Shown: in pieces, positions 18,356 to 26,128 of the stretch | Numbering within the stretch: the first letter of the stretch is position 1 | How the letters are laid out: the number at the start of each line of letters is the position of its first letter | Source: Streptomyces violaceusniger | Lineage (GTDB): Bacteria > Actinomycetota > Actinomycetes > Streptomycetales > Streptomycetaceae | Assembly (NCBI GenBank): GCA_005405945.1 | Contig: BJHW01000001.1 | Location: forward strand, 7,316,001-7,380,000 | Direction of reading: 5' to 3' | Length of the DNA: 64,000 nt | The notes under the pieces: model-generated | What the model saw: the letters and a program-made list of their open reading frames with translations, nothing else | What the model was told of the DNA's origin: nothing | Databases searched by the model: none | Program-made: the position numbers and the translations under genes

Positions 18356-20201
18356 ATGGGATTTATGGGGGACAGGGTCAGTCTGTTGGAGACAGGGCGT
18401 TTTGCGCACGCGCACGACGATGCCGAGGAGGAGACCCGGCACCGTAGTGCCGCCGAGGCCGGTGACACCGCCGCGATGAGCGCACTCGGCGCGCTGCTGC
18501 TGCGCCGCGGCGACCTCGACGGCGCCGAACCGCATCTGCGGGAGCCACCGCGGCGGGCGACCGCGCCGCCGCCAACAACCTCGGCGTTCTGCTGCACCAG
18601 CGCGGCTACGCCGACGAGGCGGCCGGCTGGTGGCGCATAGCCGCCGTCGCCGGATCCCCGCGGCGGCCCACGCCCTGGGGCGCCATCACCGCGAGCGGGG
18701 CGACGAGCCCGCCGCCGAGTACTGGCTGCGCCAGTCCGCCGAGTCCGGCCACACCCTGGGCGCGTACGCGCTGGGCGACCTGCTGGAGCACCGCAGCGAC
18801 ATCGGGGCCGAGCGCTGGTTCCGTACGGCCGCCGAGCGCGGCCACCGCGAGGCCTCGTACCGCCTCGCCCGCATCCTCGACGACCGCGAGGACGAGGGGG
18901 ACGAGCCGGCGGCCGAGCGCCGCCGCGGCGCCGACGGGAGCGGCCGGGAGGAGGCCGAGCAGTGGTACAGGCAGGCCGCCGCGCGCGGCCACCGGCGCGC
19001 CGCCCTCCACCTCGGCACGCTGCTGGAGAAGCGCGGTGAGGCCAAGGAGGCCGGGCGCTGGTACCTGATGTCCGCCAAGGACGGCGAGGCCCGGGCCGCC
19101 TGCGCGCTGGGCTTCCTGCTGCGTGACGCGGGCGACACCGACAGCGCCGCCGTCTGGTGGCACCGGGCCGCCCAGGACGGCGACGGCAACGCCGCCAACG
19201 CGCTGGGCGCGCTCCACGCCGACCGGGGCGAGACCCAGACCGCCGAGCGCTGGTACCGCGCCGCGCTCGACGCCGGGGACATCAACGGCGCCTACAACCT
19301 CGGGCTGCTCTGTGCCGAGCAGGGCCGCACCGCCCAGGCCGAGCAGTGGTACCGCCGCGCCGCCTACGCGGGCCACCGCGAGGCCGCCAACGCGGTCGCC
19401 GTGATGCTGCTGCAGCGCGGCGACGCGGCGGGCGCCGAGCCGTGGTTCTCCAAGGCGGCCGAGGCGGGCAGCGTCGACGCCGCGTTCAACCTGGGGATCC
19501 TGTACGCGGGCCGGGGCGAGGACCGGGCGGCCCGGCAGTGGTACGAGCGGGCCGCGGCCGCCGGGCACACCGAGGCCGCGCTGCAGGTCGGCCTCGCCCT
19601 CCAGCGGGAGGGCGACCTCCAGGGCGCCGAGCGCCATCTGCGCTGCGCCGCGGGCGGCGGCAGCGCCGAGGGCGCCTTCCGGCTGGCCGCGCTGCTGGAC
19701 CGCTCCGCGGTCGGCGGCGACCCGGCGACCGGCACCGGCTTCGGCAGCTCGTCCGGGACGCGCTTCCCGACCCCGCCGCCGGACGACGGCTCCGGGCCGC
19801 ACGTCCCCGAGTACGAGGAGTGGTACGAGCGCGCCGCGCGCCAGGGACACCGGCGGGCCCAGGTGCGGGTGGGCATGTTCGCGGCCGCGCGCGGCGACGT
19901 GGTCGAGGCCGCGCGCTGGTACCGCACGGCCGCCGAGGCGGGCAGCAGCAACGGCGCGTTCAACCTGGGGCTGCTGCTGGCCCGGGAGGGCAGCGAGCCG
20001 GAGGCCGCCCTGTGGTGGACGCGTGCCGCCGAGGCGGGGCACGGGCGGGCAGCGCTGCGGCTCGCGCTGCTCGCGGCCCGGCGCGGGGCGCTCGCCGAGG
20101 GGCAGCGGTGGTGTGCGCGGGCGGTCGAGCTGGGGCCCGCGGAGGTCGCCGAGCGCGCGGCCCGACTGCGAGAGGCGCTCCAGCAGGAACTCACGGCGTA
20201 G
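18356..20201 (+). CDS. Sel1/TPR-repeat protein (two apparent frameshifts)
   Basis: Repaired, this is about 615 residues. The start is MGFMGDRVSLLETGRF. Breaks at the G3 run 18540-18542 and the C4 run 18656-18659 each need one added base; the repaired junctions read ANNLGVLLHQRGYADEAAGWW and SPAAAHALGRHHRERGD. Nearly the whole protein is Sel1-like helical repeats of about 36 residues (pattern AAxxLGxLxxxRGDxxxAExWYRxAAxxGHxxA), some fifteen copies, with one low-complexity insert (GTGFGSSSGTRFPTPP). No membrane segment or enzyme domain. Sel1 proteins are usually protein-interaction scaffolds. Confidence 0.85.
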
Positions 20202-20224
20202 GCGGCGGGGTCCGTCGCCCAGAG

Positions 20225-20560
20225 GGTGTCCGGCGGATCATGACGCCTGCGGCGGGCCACGCGGCGGAGCCGCATATCGATGCTGCCCCTCCCCGCCCCT
20301 TCCCGCAGCATCGATATGCGGCTCCGCCGCGTGGCAGGGCTCCGCCCCTGGACCCCGGTCCTCAATCTCCCCCAGCTGCCGCTGGGAGGTGCCCCTGGAC
20401 GGGCTGCGTTCGGCCCGTCCGGTGATTGAGGGCACGCCCGAAGGGCGTCCGGGGGCCGGGGGCGGAGCTCCATGGTTCGGGAAGGGGCGGGGAAGGAAAA
20501 GCGTCGATCCTGACCCGCCCGCGGCGAGCCGCCCTCGGGTGTCCCGCCGGTAATCGGTTT
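20225..20560. repeat. Dispersed intergenic repeat region (no gene)
   Basis: The gap between the Sel1 gene and the second tRNA has no credible ORF. It carries blocks shared with 25620-26090 and 37745-38430: a CGGCGGATCATGACGCCTGC-type motif, CCCTCCCCGCCCCTTCCCG on both strands, and GGGGCGGAGC. It looks like two inverted copies of a Streptomyces intergenic repeat. Confidence 0.7.
20257..20334. repeat. Perfect ~29-bp inverted repeat (cruciform/hairpin)
   Basis: The left arm begins CCACGCGGCGGAGCCGCATA and the right arm at 20305-20334 is its exact complement. They enclose a pyrimidine-rich 19-nt loop. The arm sequence recurs as a direct 25-bp duplication at 38381-38430 and in degenerate form near 26050. 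Confidence 0.85.
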
Positions 20561-20601
20561 GCTCCTGCTGTCCACCCCGGGTTAAGGTTGCTACACAACG
20601 A

Positions 20602-20675
20602 CGCGGGGTGGAGCAGCTCGGTAGCTCGCTGGGCTCATAACCCAGAGGTCGCAGGTTCAAATCCTGTCCCCGCTA
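20602..20675 (+). tRNA. tRNA-fMet (CAT), copy 2
   Basis: Identical to copy 1 except for one D-loop base (AGCTCGG against AGTTCGG). The same C1-T72 mismatch and GGG/CCC anticodon stem are present. Here CCA follows A73 in the DNA (20676-20678), unlike copy 1. Confidence 0.96.
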
Positions 20676-20683
20676 CCACAGCG

Positions 20684-20713
20684 AAGGCCCGGATCCTCCA
20701 GGATCCGGGCCTT
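20684..20713 (+). terminator. Terminator after tRNA-fMet copy 2
   Basis: A 13-bp stem (AAGGCCCGGATCC) with a TCCA loop is followed by TTTCGCCTTTCG. It is closely related in sequence to the terminator after copy 1, so the tRNA-terminator block was duplicated as a unit. Confidence 0.85.
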
Positions 20714-20789
20714 TCGCCTTTCGCGGCCTTACGGTTGCCGTCGCGGCCTCACGGTCGCGATCCGCGCCGCTCGCACCGCCCCTCAGGCC

Positions 20790-21203
20790 TCAGGCCGCGC
20801 AGTCGGGGCACAGCCCCCGGTACGTCACCTCGACCGCGGAGATCGCGAAGCCGTAGCGCTCCTGCGTGGGCAGGTCGGCGAGCAGGTCGCCGGAGGGGTG
20901 GACATCGCGGATCGTGCCGCAGCGCGCGCACACCAGGTGCTGATGCGCGTGATGCGCGTTCGGGTCGTAGCGCTTGGCTCTGCCGTCCGTGCTGACCTCG
21001 ATCACCTCGCCGAGCGTGACGAGCTCGCCGAGGGTGTTGTACACGGTCGCGCGGGAGATCTCGGGCAGTCGCTCGGCCGCCAGCGCGTGCACTTCGTCGG
21101 CGGTGTAGTGCACGTGGTCCCCGTCGAGGACCTCGGCGACGACACGCCGCTGCGCGGTCAGCCTCCAGCCGCGTCCCCTGAGCCGTTCCAGCAGGTCACT
21201 CAT
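20790..21203 (-). CDS. catR: Fur-family peroxide-sensing repressor (CatR/PerR-like)
   Basis: This is 137 residues from the ATG at 21203 (AGGTG 7 nt upstream; a GTG nine nt earlier is possible). The winged helix carries RLTAQRRVVAEVL and the recognition helix ISRATVYNTLGELVTLG. The metal and zinc sites are HHAHQHLVCARCG (His-rich plus CxxC) and C-terminal CPDC. It is divergent from a catalase gene, the arrangement known for Streptomyces CatR-CatA, where peroxide oxidation releases the repressor. Named by context and family. Confidence 0.85.
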   Translation of the reverse strand: MSDLLERLRGRGWRLTAQRRVVAEVLDGDHVHYTADEVHALAAERLPEISRATVYNTLGELVTLGEVIEVSTDGRAKRYDPNAHHAHQHLVCARCGTIRDVHPSGDLLADLPTQERYGFAISAVEVTYRGLCPDCAA

Positions 21204-21286
21204 GCCATTCACCTATCAGTCAGATAAGGACAAGGGTAGCAGCGGACGAGTCCTTGGCCAGATCGGGTACGAGTTTCAAAGACTTC

Positions 21287-21314
21287 TTGACTTAGATAAT
21301 GTCCAATGTAGGAT
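21287..21314 (+). promoter_or_regulatory. Catalase promoter with overlapping candidate Fur/PerR-type operator
   Basis: TTGACT (21287-21292) and TAGGAT (21309-21314) with a 16-bp spacer form a SigA-like promoter. Within it TTAGATAATGTCCAA is an imperfect A/T-rich inverted repeat of the Fur/PerR kind. A bound repressor here would block catalase transcription. Confidence 0.6.
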
Positions 21315-21365
21315 CGATCCCAGCTCCAGACCGAGGGACAGAATGTGAGTACGCAGGAGGCGCAC

Positions 21366-22832
21366 GTGACGGTCCAGGACGACATCACTGGTCCGCTGAC
21401 CACGGAGTCCGGGGCTCCGGTGGCGGACAACCAGAACAGCGAAACGGCGGGCGCCGGCGGCCCGGTCCTCATTCAGGACCAGCACCTGATCGAGAAACTC
21501 GCCCACTTCAACCGCGAGCGGATCCCGGAGCGGATCGTGCACGCGCGGGGCGCCGGTGCGTACGGCACCTTCACCGTGACCGCGGATGTGACGAAGTACA
21601 CCCGCGCGGCGTTCCTCTCCGAGGTCGGCAAGCAGACCGAGACGTTCCTGCGCTTCTCGACGGTCGCCGGCAGCCTCGGCTCGGCGGACGCGGTGCGCGA
21701 CCCGCGCGGTTTCGCACTGAAGTTCTACACCGAGGACGGCAACTACGACCTGGTCGGGAACAACACCCCGGTGTTCTTCATCAAGGACGCCATCAAGTTC
21801 CCCGACTTCATCCACACCCAGAAGCGCGACCCGTACACCGGCTCGCAGGAGGCGGACAACGTCTGGGACTTCTGGGGGCTCTCGCCCGAGTCCACCCACC
21901 AGGTGACCTGGCTGTTCGGCGACCGCGGCATCCCGGCCTCGTACCGCCACATGAACGGCTACGGTTCGCACACCTACCAGTGGAACAACGCCGCGGGCGA
22001 GGTCTTCTGGGTGAAGTACCACTTCAAGACCGACCAGGGGATCAAGAACCTCACCGCCGCCGAGGCGGCCGAGACCGCCGGCCTGGACCCGGACAGCCAC
22101 CAGCGCGATCTGCGCGAGGCCATCGAGCGCGGTGACTTCCCGACCTGGACCGTGCAGGTGCAGATCATGCCGGCGGCCGACGCGGCGAACTACCGCTTCA
22201 ACCCGTTCGACCTGACCAAGGTCTGGCCGCACGAGGACTACCCGCCGATCGAGATCGGCAAGCTGGAGCTCAACCGCAACCCGCGGAACATCTTCGCCGA
22301 GGTCGAGCAGTCGATCTTCTCGCCCGCCCACTTCGTGCCGGGCATCGGCCCGTCCCCGGACAAGATGCTCCAGGGCCGCCTGTTCGCGTACGGCGACGCC
22401 CACCGCTACCGCGTCGGCATCAACGCCGACCACCTGCCGGTGAACCGTCCGCACGCGGCCGAGGCGCGCACGTACGGCCGGGACGGCTTCCTGTACGACG
22501 GCCGTCACGCGGGCGCCAAGAACTACGAGCCCAACAGCTTCGGCGGCCCGGCCGAGACCGGCCGGGCGCTGTGGCAGTCGTCCCCGGTGTCCGGCCGGAC
22601 CGGGGACCACGAGGCCCCCTCGCACGCCGAGGACGACGACTTCGTCCAGGCGGGCAACCTCTACCGGCTGATGTCGGAGGACGAGAAGGAGCGCCTGATC
22701 GAGAATCTGGCGCAGTCCATCGCCAAGGTCTCCCGCGAGGACATCGCACAGCGGGCGATCGAGAACTTCCGCAAGGCGGACGCCGACTACGGCAAGCGGC
22801 TGGAGGTCGCGGTCCAGGCCCTGCGCGGCTGA
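21366..22832 (+). CDS. katA: Catalase (small-subunit heme catalase)
   Basis: This is 488 residues. The GTG at 21366 follows GGAGG by 5 nt; the earlier in-frame GTG (21345) has no good ribosome site. Clade-type heme catalase landmarks are HFNRERIPERIVHARGAGAYGTF with the catalytic His, FLRFSTVAGSLGSADAVRDPRGFALKFYT, the distal NNTPVFFIKDAIKFPDFIH with the catalytic Asn region, and the proximal heme ligand in RLFAYGDAHRYRVG. It disproportionates H2O2 in the cytoplasm. Control by the divergent CatR-like repressor is likely. Confidence 0.95.
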   Translation: MTVQDDITGPLTTESGAPVADNQNSETAGAGGPVLIQDQHLIEKLAHFNRERIPERIVHARGAGAYGTFTVTADVTKYTRAAFLSEVGKQTETFLRFSTVAGSLGSADAVRDPRGFALKFYTEDGNYDLVGNNTPVFFIKDAIKFPDFIHTQKRDPYTGSQEADNVWDFWGLSPESTHQVTWLFGDRGIPASYRHMNGYGSHTYQWNNAAGEVFWVKYHFKTDQGIKNLTAAEAAETAGLDPDSHQRDLREAIERGDFPTWTVQVQIMPAADAANYRFNPFDLTKVWPHEDYPPIEIGKLELNRNPRNIFAEVEQSIFSPAHFVPGIGPSPDKMLQGRLFAYGDAHRYRVGINADHLPVNRPHAAEARTYGRDGFLYDGRHAGAKNYEPNSFGGPAETGRALWQSSPVSGRTGDHEAPSHAEDDDFVQAGNLYRLMSEDEKERLIENLAQSIAKVSREDIAQRAIENFRKADADYGKRLEVAVQALRG

Positions 22833-22852
22833 CGGACGCTTGCCGTACCAAC

Positions 22853-22889
22853 CGAAGAGGCCGGATGCCGTTGGGCTCCGGCCTCTTCG
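22853..22889. terminator. Bidirectional terminator between catalase and CBS genes
   Basis: CGAAGAGGCCGGA and its complement form a 13-bp stem around an 11-nt loop between the convergent genes. Confidence 0.85.
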
Positions 22890-22928
22890 TGCGCAGGTTT
22901 CGTGCGCCGGGCGCGGTGGGCCAGGTCC

Positions 22929-23327
22929 TTACGCCGGTACGGGCTGGGGCGCCGGGGCCCAGCAGCGGATGATGTCGCGTACGGACACCACCCCCACCGG
23001 GTCGCCCGCGTCGAGGACGACCAGATGGCGGAAGCCGCCCTGGGACATCGCGCGGGCCGCCTCGTCCAGCGTCCACCCGGGGGCGGCGAAGACGACATCG
23101 GCGGTGGTGTGGTCGTGTGCGGCCTCCTGGTCGGGGTCCTGGCCCGCCCCCAGCGAGTTGAGGATGTCGCGCTCGGTGAGGATCCCCAGTCCGCTGGTGT
23201 CGGGATCGAGCACGATGGCCGATCCCACCCGGCGCGCCGACATCAGCCGGGCGGCCTGGCGGAGCGTATGCGCGGGGCCGATGGTGAGGACCACCGAGCT
23301 CATGGCGTCACGGACGTGCATGGGCAT
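22929..23327 (-). CDS. CBS-domain pair protein
   Basis: This is about 132 residues made of two tandem CBS motifs. The first is VRDAMSSVVLTIGPAHTLRQAARLM...GILTERDIL and the second is TADVVFAAPGWTLDEAARAM...VGVVSVRDII. CBS pairs bind adenine nucleotides and act as energy sensors. No effector domain is attached. The ATG is chosen because AAGGAGG lies 11 nt upstream; a GTG at 23339 is too close to it. Confidence 0.85.
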   Translation of the reverse strand: MPMHVRDAMSSVVLTIGPAHTLRQAARLMSARRVGSAIVLDPDTSGLGILTERDILNSLGAGQDPDQEAAHDHTTADVVFAAPGWTLDEAARAMSQGGFRHLVVLDAGDPVGVVSVRDIIRCWAPAPQPVPA

Positions 23328-23509
23328 GGATGGAGCCACCTCCTTGGTGAATCCCGCATCCCATTAGAGAAAGGATTCACAAGTTCACAAGATCTGGAAT
23401 TCTCATGTTCACATGCCTCGGTGGGTCCAACAAGGGCGCGCGGAAGCCGATCTGCCGCTGAGTGCGCCCCGCGCTCCGGTTCATGCTCCGGCCGGCCGCG
23501 GAAGGCCCC

Positions 23510-24304
23510 TCAGGACCGCAGGTAGTCCAGCATCACCCCGTGCAGCAGCCCATTGGACGCCGCCGCGTCGCCGCTGTTCGGGCCCGGTACGCCGTCGAGT
23601 CCGGTGAAGCGGCCGCCCGCCTCCTGGACGATCACCGCGTTGGCCGCCATGTCCCACAGCGACAATTCCGGTTCGGCGCAGAGGTCCACCGAGCCCTCGG
23701 CCACCATCATGTACGGCCAGAAGTCGCCGTAGCCCCGGGTGCGCCAGCAGGCGCGGGTCAGATCGAGGAAGCCGTCCAACTTGCCGCGCTCCTCCCAGCC
23801 GCTGAGCGAGGAGTACGCGAACGAGGCGTCGGAGAGGTTGCTCACCTTCGAGACCGCGAGCCGGCTCGCGGAGGACAGGCTGCGCCCGGTGTACGCCCCG
23901 AGCCCCTCGGCGGCCCACCAGCGCCGTCCCAGCGCCGGTGCGGAGACCACCCCGACCACCGGCCGGTCGCCGCCCTCACCGCGCTCCATGAGGGCGATCA
24001 GGGTGGCCCAGACCGGGACCCCGCGGACGTAGTTCTTGGTGCCGTCGATCGGGTCGACCACCCAGCGCCGCGGACCGCTGCCCTCGCTGCCGAACTCCTC
24101 GCCGAGCACCGCGTCGCGCGGCCGGGCGCGCTGGAGCGAGGTGCGGATCAGCTCCTCGGCCGCCTTGTCGGCCTCGCTCACCGGCGTCATATCGGGTTTT
24201 GTCTCGACCTTGAGGTCGAGCGCCTTGAACCGCTCCATGGTGGTCGCGTCGGCGGTGTCGGCGAGAACGTGGGCGAGACGCAGGTCATCGTGGTAGTCGG
24301 GCAT
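23510..24304 (-). CDS. hisN: Histidinol-phosphatase, inositol-monophosphatase family
   Basis: This is 264 residues from MPDYHDDLRLAHVLAD. Metal-binding motifs of the IMPase family are present: LGEEFGSEG (Glu ligand), WVVDPIDGTKNYVRG (DPIDGT) and C-terminal ELSLWDMAANAVIVQEAGG (WD). In actinobacteria this subgroup supplies histidinol-phosphate phosphatase (HisN). The assignment rests on family and remembered synteny; a general inositol-phosphatase role cannot be excluded. Confidence 0.82.
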   Translation of the reverse strand: MPDYHDDLRLAHVLADTADATTMERFKALDLKVETKPDMTPVSEADKAAEELIRTSLQRARPRDAVLGEEFGSEGSGPRRWVVDPIDGTKNYVRGVPVWATLIALMERGEGGDRPVVGVVSAPALGRRWWAAEGLGAYTGRSLSSASRLAVSKVSNLSDASFAYSSLSGWEERGKLDGFLDLTRACWRTRGYGDFWPYMMVAEGSVDLCAEPELSLWDMAANAVIVQEAGGRFTGLDGVPGPNSGDAAASNGLLHGVMLDYLRS

Positions 24305-24376
24305 GGCCGAACAGTATCGACAGGGAAAGACGCGGAGCCACACGACTCCACAACGGCCGGGGGACTGCGGCTGGAC

Positions 24377-24448
24377 GGGCCACTCGCCGGGCCCCCGCCG
24401 GGCCACTCGCCGGGCCGCTCGCCAGGCCACTCGCCGGGCCACTCGCGC
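24377..24448. repeat. Short GC-rich imperfect tandem repeat
   Basis: The motif GGGCCACTCGCC recurs about five times with small changes in the divergent gap between hisN and the TetR gene. No palindromic operator is obvious in it. Confidence 0.6.
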
Positions 24449-24503
24449 GGGGCTCTTGACTTCATCTGGCGGCCCGTCAATTCTGTCGGGCACATGCCGG
24501 GCC

Positions 24504-24547
24504 GGGAGGCGACGATGCCCGCTCTGGGAGGCGACGATGCCCGCAGC
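24504..24547 (+). repeat. 22-bp tandem duplication of a ribosome-binding site and start codon
   Basis: GGGAGGCGACGATGCCCGC occurs at 24504 and 24526. The second copy is the Shine-Dalgarno and ATG of the TetR gene. The first opens a 12-codon ORF out of frame that ends over the true start. Confidence 0.85.
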
Positions 24548-25133
24548 GCGTGAATCCTTACTCGACGCGGCTTTCGCCGCGCTCGCGCGCCGTCCGTGGC
24601 CGAGGGTGAAGATGTCCGAGGTCGCGGCGGCGGCCGGGGTCTCCCGGCAGACCCTCTACAACGAGTTCGGCAGCAAGGAGGGCCTCGCCCGCGCTCTGGT
24701 GCGGCGCGAGGCCGACGCGTATCTGTGCGGGGTCGAGCGGGCGCTGTCCGGGGTGTCCGGCGCGGCGGCCCCCGGGGAGCGGCTGGCCGCCGCGGCGGTG
24801 TGGACGGTCCGCTCGGCGGCCGAGAACCCACTGGTGCGGGCGGTGCTCACGGGCTGCTGGAACGAGCGGTTGCCGACGTCCGTAAGAGCGGCACCACTGA
24901 GGTCGCCGGGGTCGTCCGGGTCGCCGGGGCCGTCGGGGCCGTTGCCCGCGCCGGGCGAGCTGCTCGGCGAGGCGCGGGACCGGGCGGTGCGGCTGCTGGA
25001 GGGCGACTGGCCGTCGGGCGCGGTCGAGCTGCCGCTGGCCTGTGAGGCGGTCGCCAGGCTGGCCCTGTCGTACGTGGTGGCGCCCGCCCCGGCGGCGGAC
25101 GTGGCCCGTATGGTGCGCACCGTGCTGGCCTGA
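24537..25133 (+). CDS. TetR-family transcriptional regulator
   Basis: This is 198 residues. The N-terminal helix-turn-helix is clear: ESLLDAAFAALARR, then VKMSEVAAAAGVSRQTLYNEFGSKEGL (residues about 5-50). The C-terminal ligand domain has a Pro/Ser/Gly-rich insert (SPGSSGSPGPSGPLPAPG). It is convergent with the SMR exporter gene. The ligand is unknown; the exporter is a plausible but unproven target. Translation may be affected by the duplicated start site. Confidence 0.88.
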   Translation: MPAARESLLDAAFAALARRPWPRVKMSEVAAAAGVSRQTLYNEFGSKEGLARALVRREADAYLCGVERALSGVSGAAAPGERLAAAAVWTVRSAAENPLVRAVLTGCWNERLPTSVRAAPLRSPGSSGSPGPSGPLPAPGELLGEARDRAVRLLEGDWPSGAVELPLACEAVARLALSYVVAPAPAADVARMVRTVLA

Positions 25134-25172
25134 GCCGACCCCGGCCGCCGGGAGGGCGGCCGGGGTCGGCTC
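25132..25172. terminator. Bidirectional terminator between TetR and SMR genes
   Basis: An 18-bp GC-rich stem (GAGCCGACCCCGGCCGCC) overlaps the TetR stop codon. Confidence 0.85.
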
Positions 25173-25188
25173 AGTGCGCCGATGGGTC

Positions 25189-25512
25189 TCAGTGGGCCGA
25201 GCCGGAGAGCTGGAGCCCTATCACGCCGACGATCACCAGTGAGATGGAGACGATCTTGAGGGTGGAGACGAGGTCGCCGAGGAAGACCATGCCGTAGATC
25301 GCGGTCCCGGCGGCCCCGATCCCCGTCCACACCGCGTACGCGGGCCCCACGTCGAGCTTCTTCAAGGACAGCGTCAGCAGCCCGAAGCTGCCGAGTGCGA
25401 ACGCGCAGAAGGCGATGGTCGGCCAGAGGCGGGTGAAGCCGTGCGAGAGCTTGAGACAGACGGCGAAGCCGGTTTCGAGTAGTCCGGCGACCACGACCAG
25501 CAGCCACGCCAT
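25189..25512 (-). CDS. Small multidrug resistance (SMR) family exporter
   Basis: This 107-residue protein with four transmembrane helices starts at MAWLLVVVAGLLETGFAVCLKLS. The conserved membrane glutamate of SMR proteins is in helix 1 (LLET). GPAYAVWTGIGAAGTAIYG and LVSTLKIVSISLVIVGVIGLQLSG complete the family signature. WLLVVVAGLLE resembles the SugE/Gdx guanidinium branch, but substrate class cannot be settled by eye. The upstream start 63 nt earlier gives a non-hydrophobic extension and is rejected. Confidence 0.88.
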   Translation of the reverse strand: MAWLLVVVAGLLETGFAVCLKLSHGFTRLWPTIAFCAFALGSFGLLTLSLKKLDVGPAYAVWTGIGAAGTAIYGMVFLGDLVSTLKIVSISLVIVGVIGLQLSGSAH

Positions 25513-25619
25513 AGAGATGCCCTCCCGCGCCGCCGTCGGCTGCCGTCGCCCGGGGCGTGCCCCGGGTGCCTGCATTGCTTGATGCGATTATCCATTTACC
25601 GCCCGGATGGAGCGGCAAA

Positions 25620-26100
25620 CACGCTTCCCGGGGTGTCCGGCGGATCGTGACGCCTGCGGCGGGCTGTTCCCCTCCCCGCCCCTTCCCGAACCTGGGGCTC
25701 CGCCCCAGACCCCGAACCTGGGGCTGCGCCCCAGACCCCGAACCTGGGGCTGCGCCCCAGACCCCGAACCTGGGGCTGCGCCCCAGACCCCGAACCTGGG
25801 GCTGCGCCCCAGACCCCGAACCTGGGGCTGCGCCCCAGACCCCGGTCGAGGCTGCGCTACAGGCCCCGGGGCGGGGCTGTGTCCCAGGCTCCGGATCGGG
25901 GCTGCGTCTCAGGGCCCGGGTCGGGGTTGCGCGAGGCTGCGCCCTAGGCTCCGGGCTGGGGATGCGTCCCAGGGCCCGGGTCGGGGCTGCGCTACAGGCT
26001 CCGGACCGGGGCTGTGCCCCAGGCTCCGGGGTCCAGGGGCGGAGCCCCGGCCACGCGGCGGGGCCGCATATGGATCCTGTGGGGAGGGGATGCAGCGCGC
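25620..26100. repeat. Repeat-filled intergenic region (no gene)
   Basis: The gap between the SMR gene and rsgA contains the dispersed-repeat head (GGCGGATCGTGACGCCTGCG), six perfect or near-perfect 26-bp units, then about six degenerate relatives (pattern GGGGCTGCGYCYCAGGSYCCGG) up to 26045. It closes with a CACGCGGCGGGGCCGCATAT block. Open frames across it are repeat translations, not genes. Confidence 0.75.
25688..25843. repeat. 26-bp tandem hairpin repeat, six copies
   Basis: Each unit (GAACCTGGGGCTGCGCCCCA plus GACCCC) contains the palindrome TGGGGC-TGC-GCCCCA, so transcription would give six identical hairpins in a row. The first copy differs by one base in the loop. Confidence 0.9.
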
Positions 26101-26128
26101 CGTGGGCGTCACGTGCGGCGGGCCGTCC

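Noticed and set aside
25513..25600. A guanidine (ykkC-type) riboswitch before the SMR gene
   Set aside because: A CCCGGGG hairpin is present but the loop is not ACGR and no second matching hairpin or guanidine-III core is seen.
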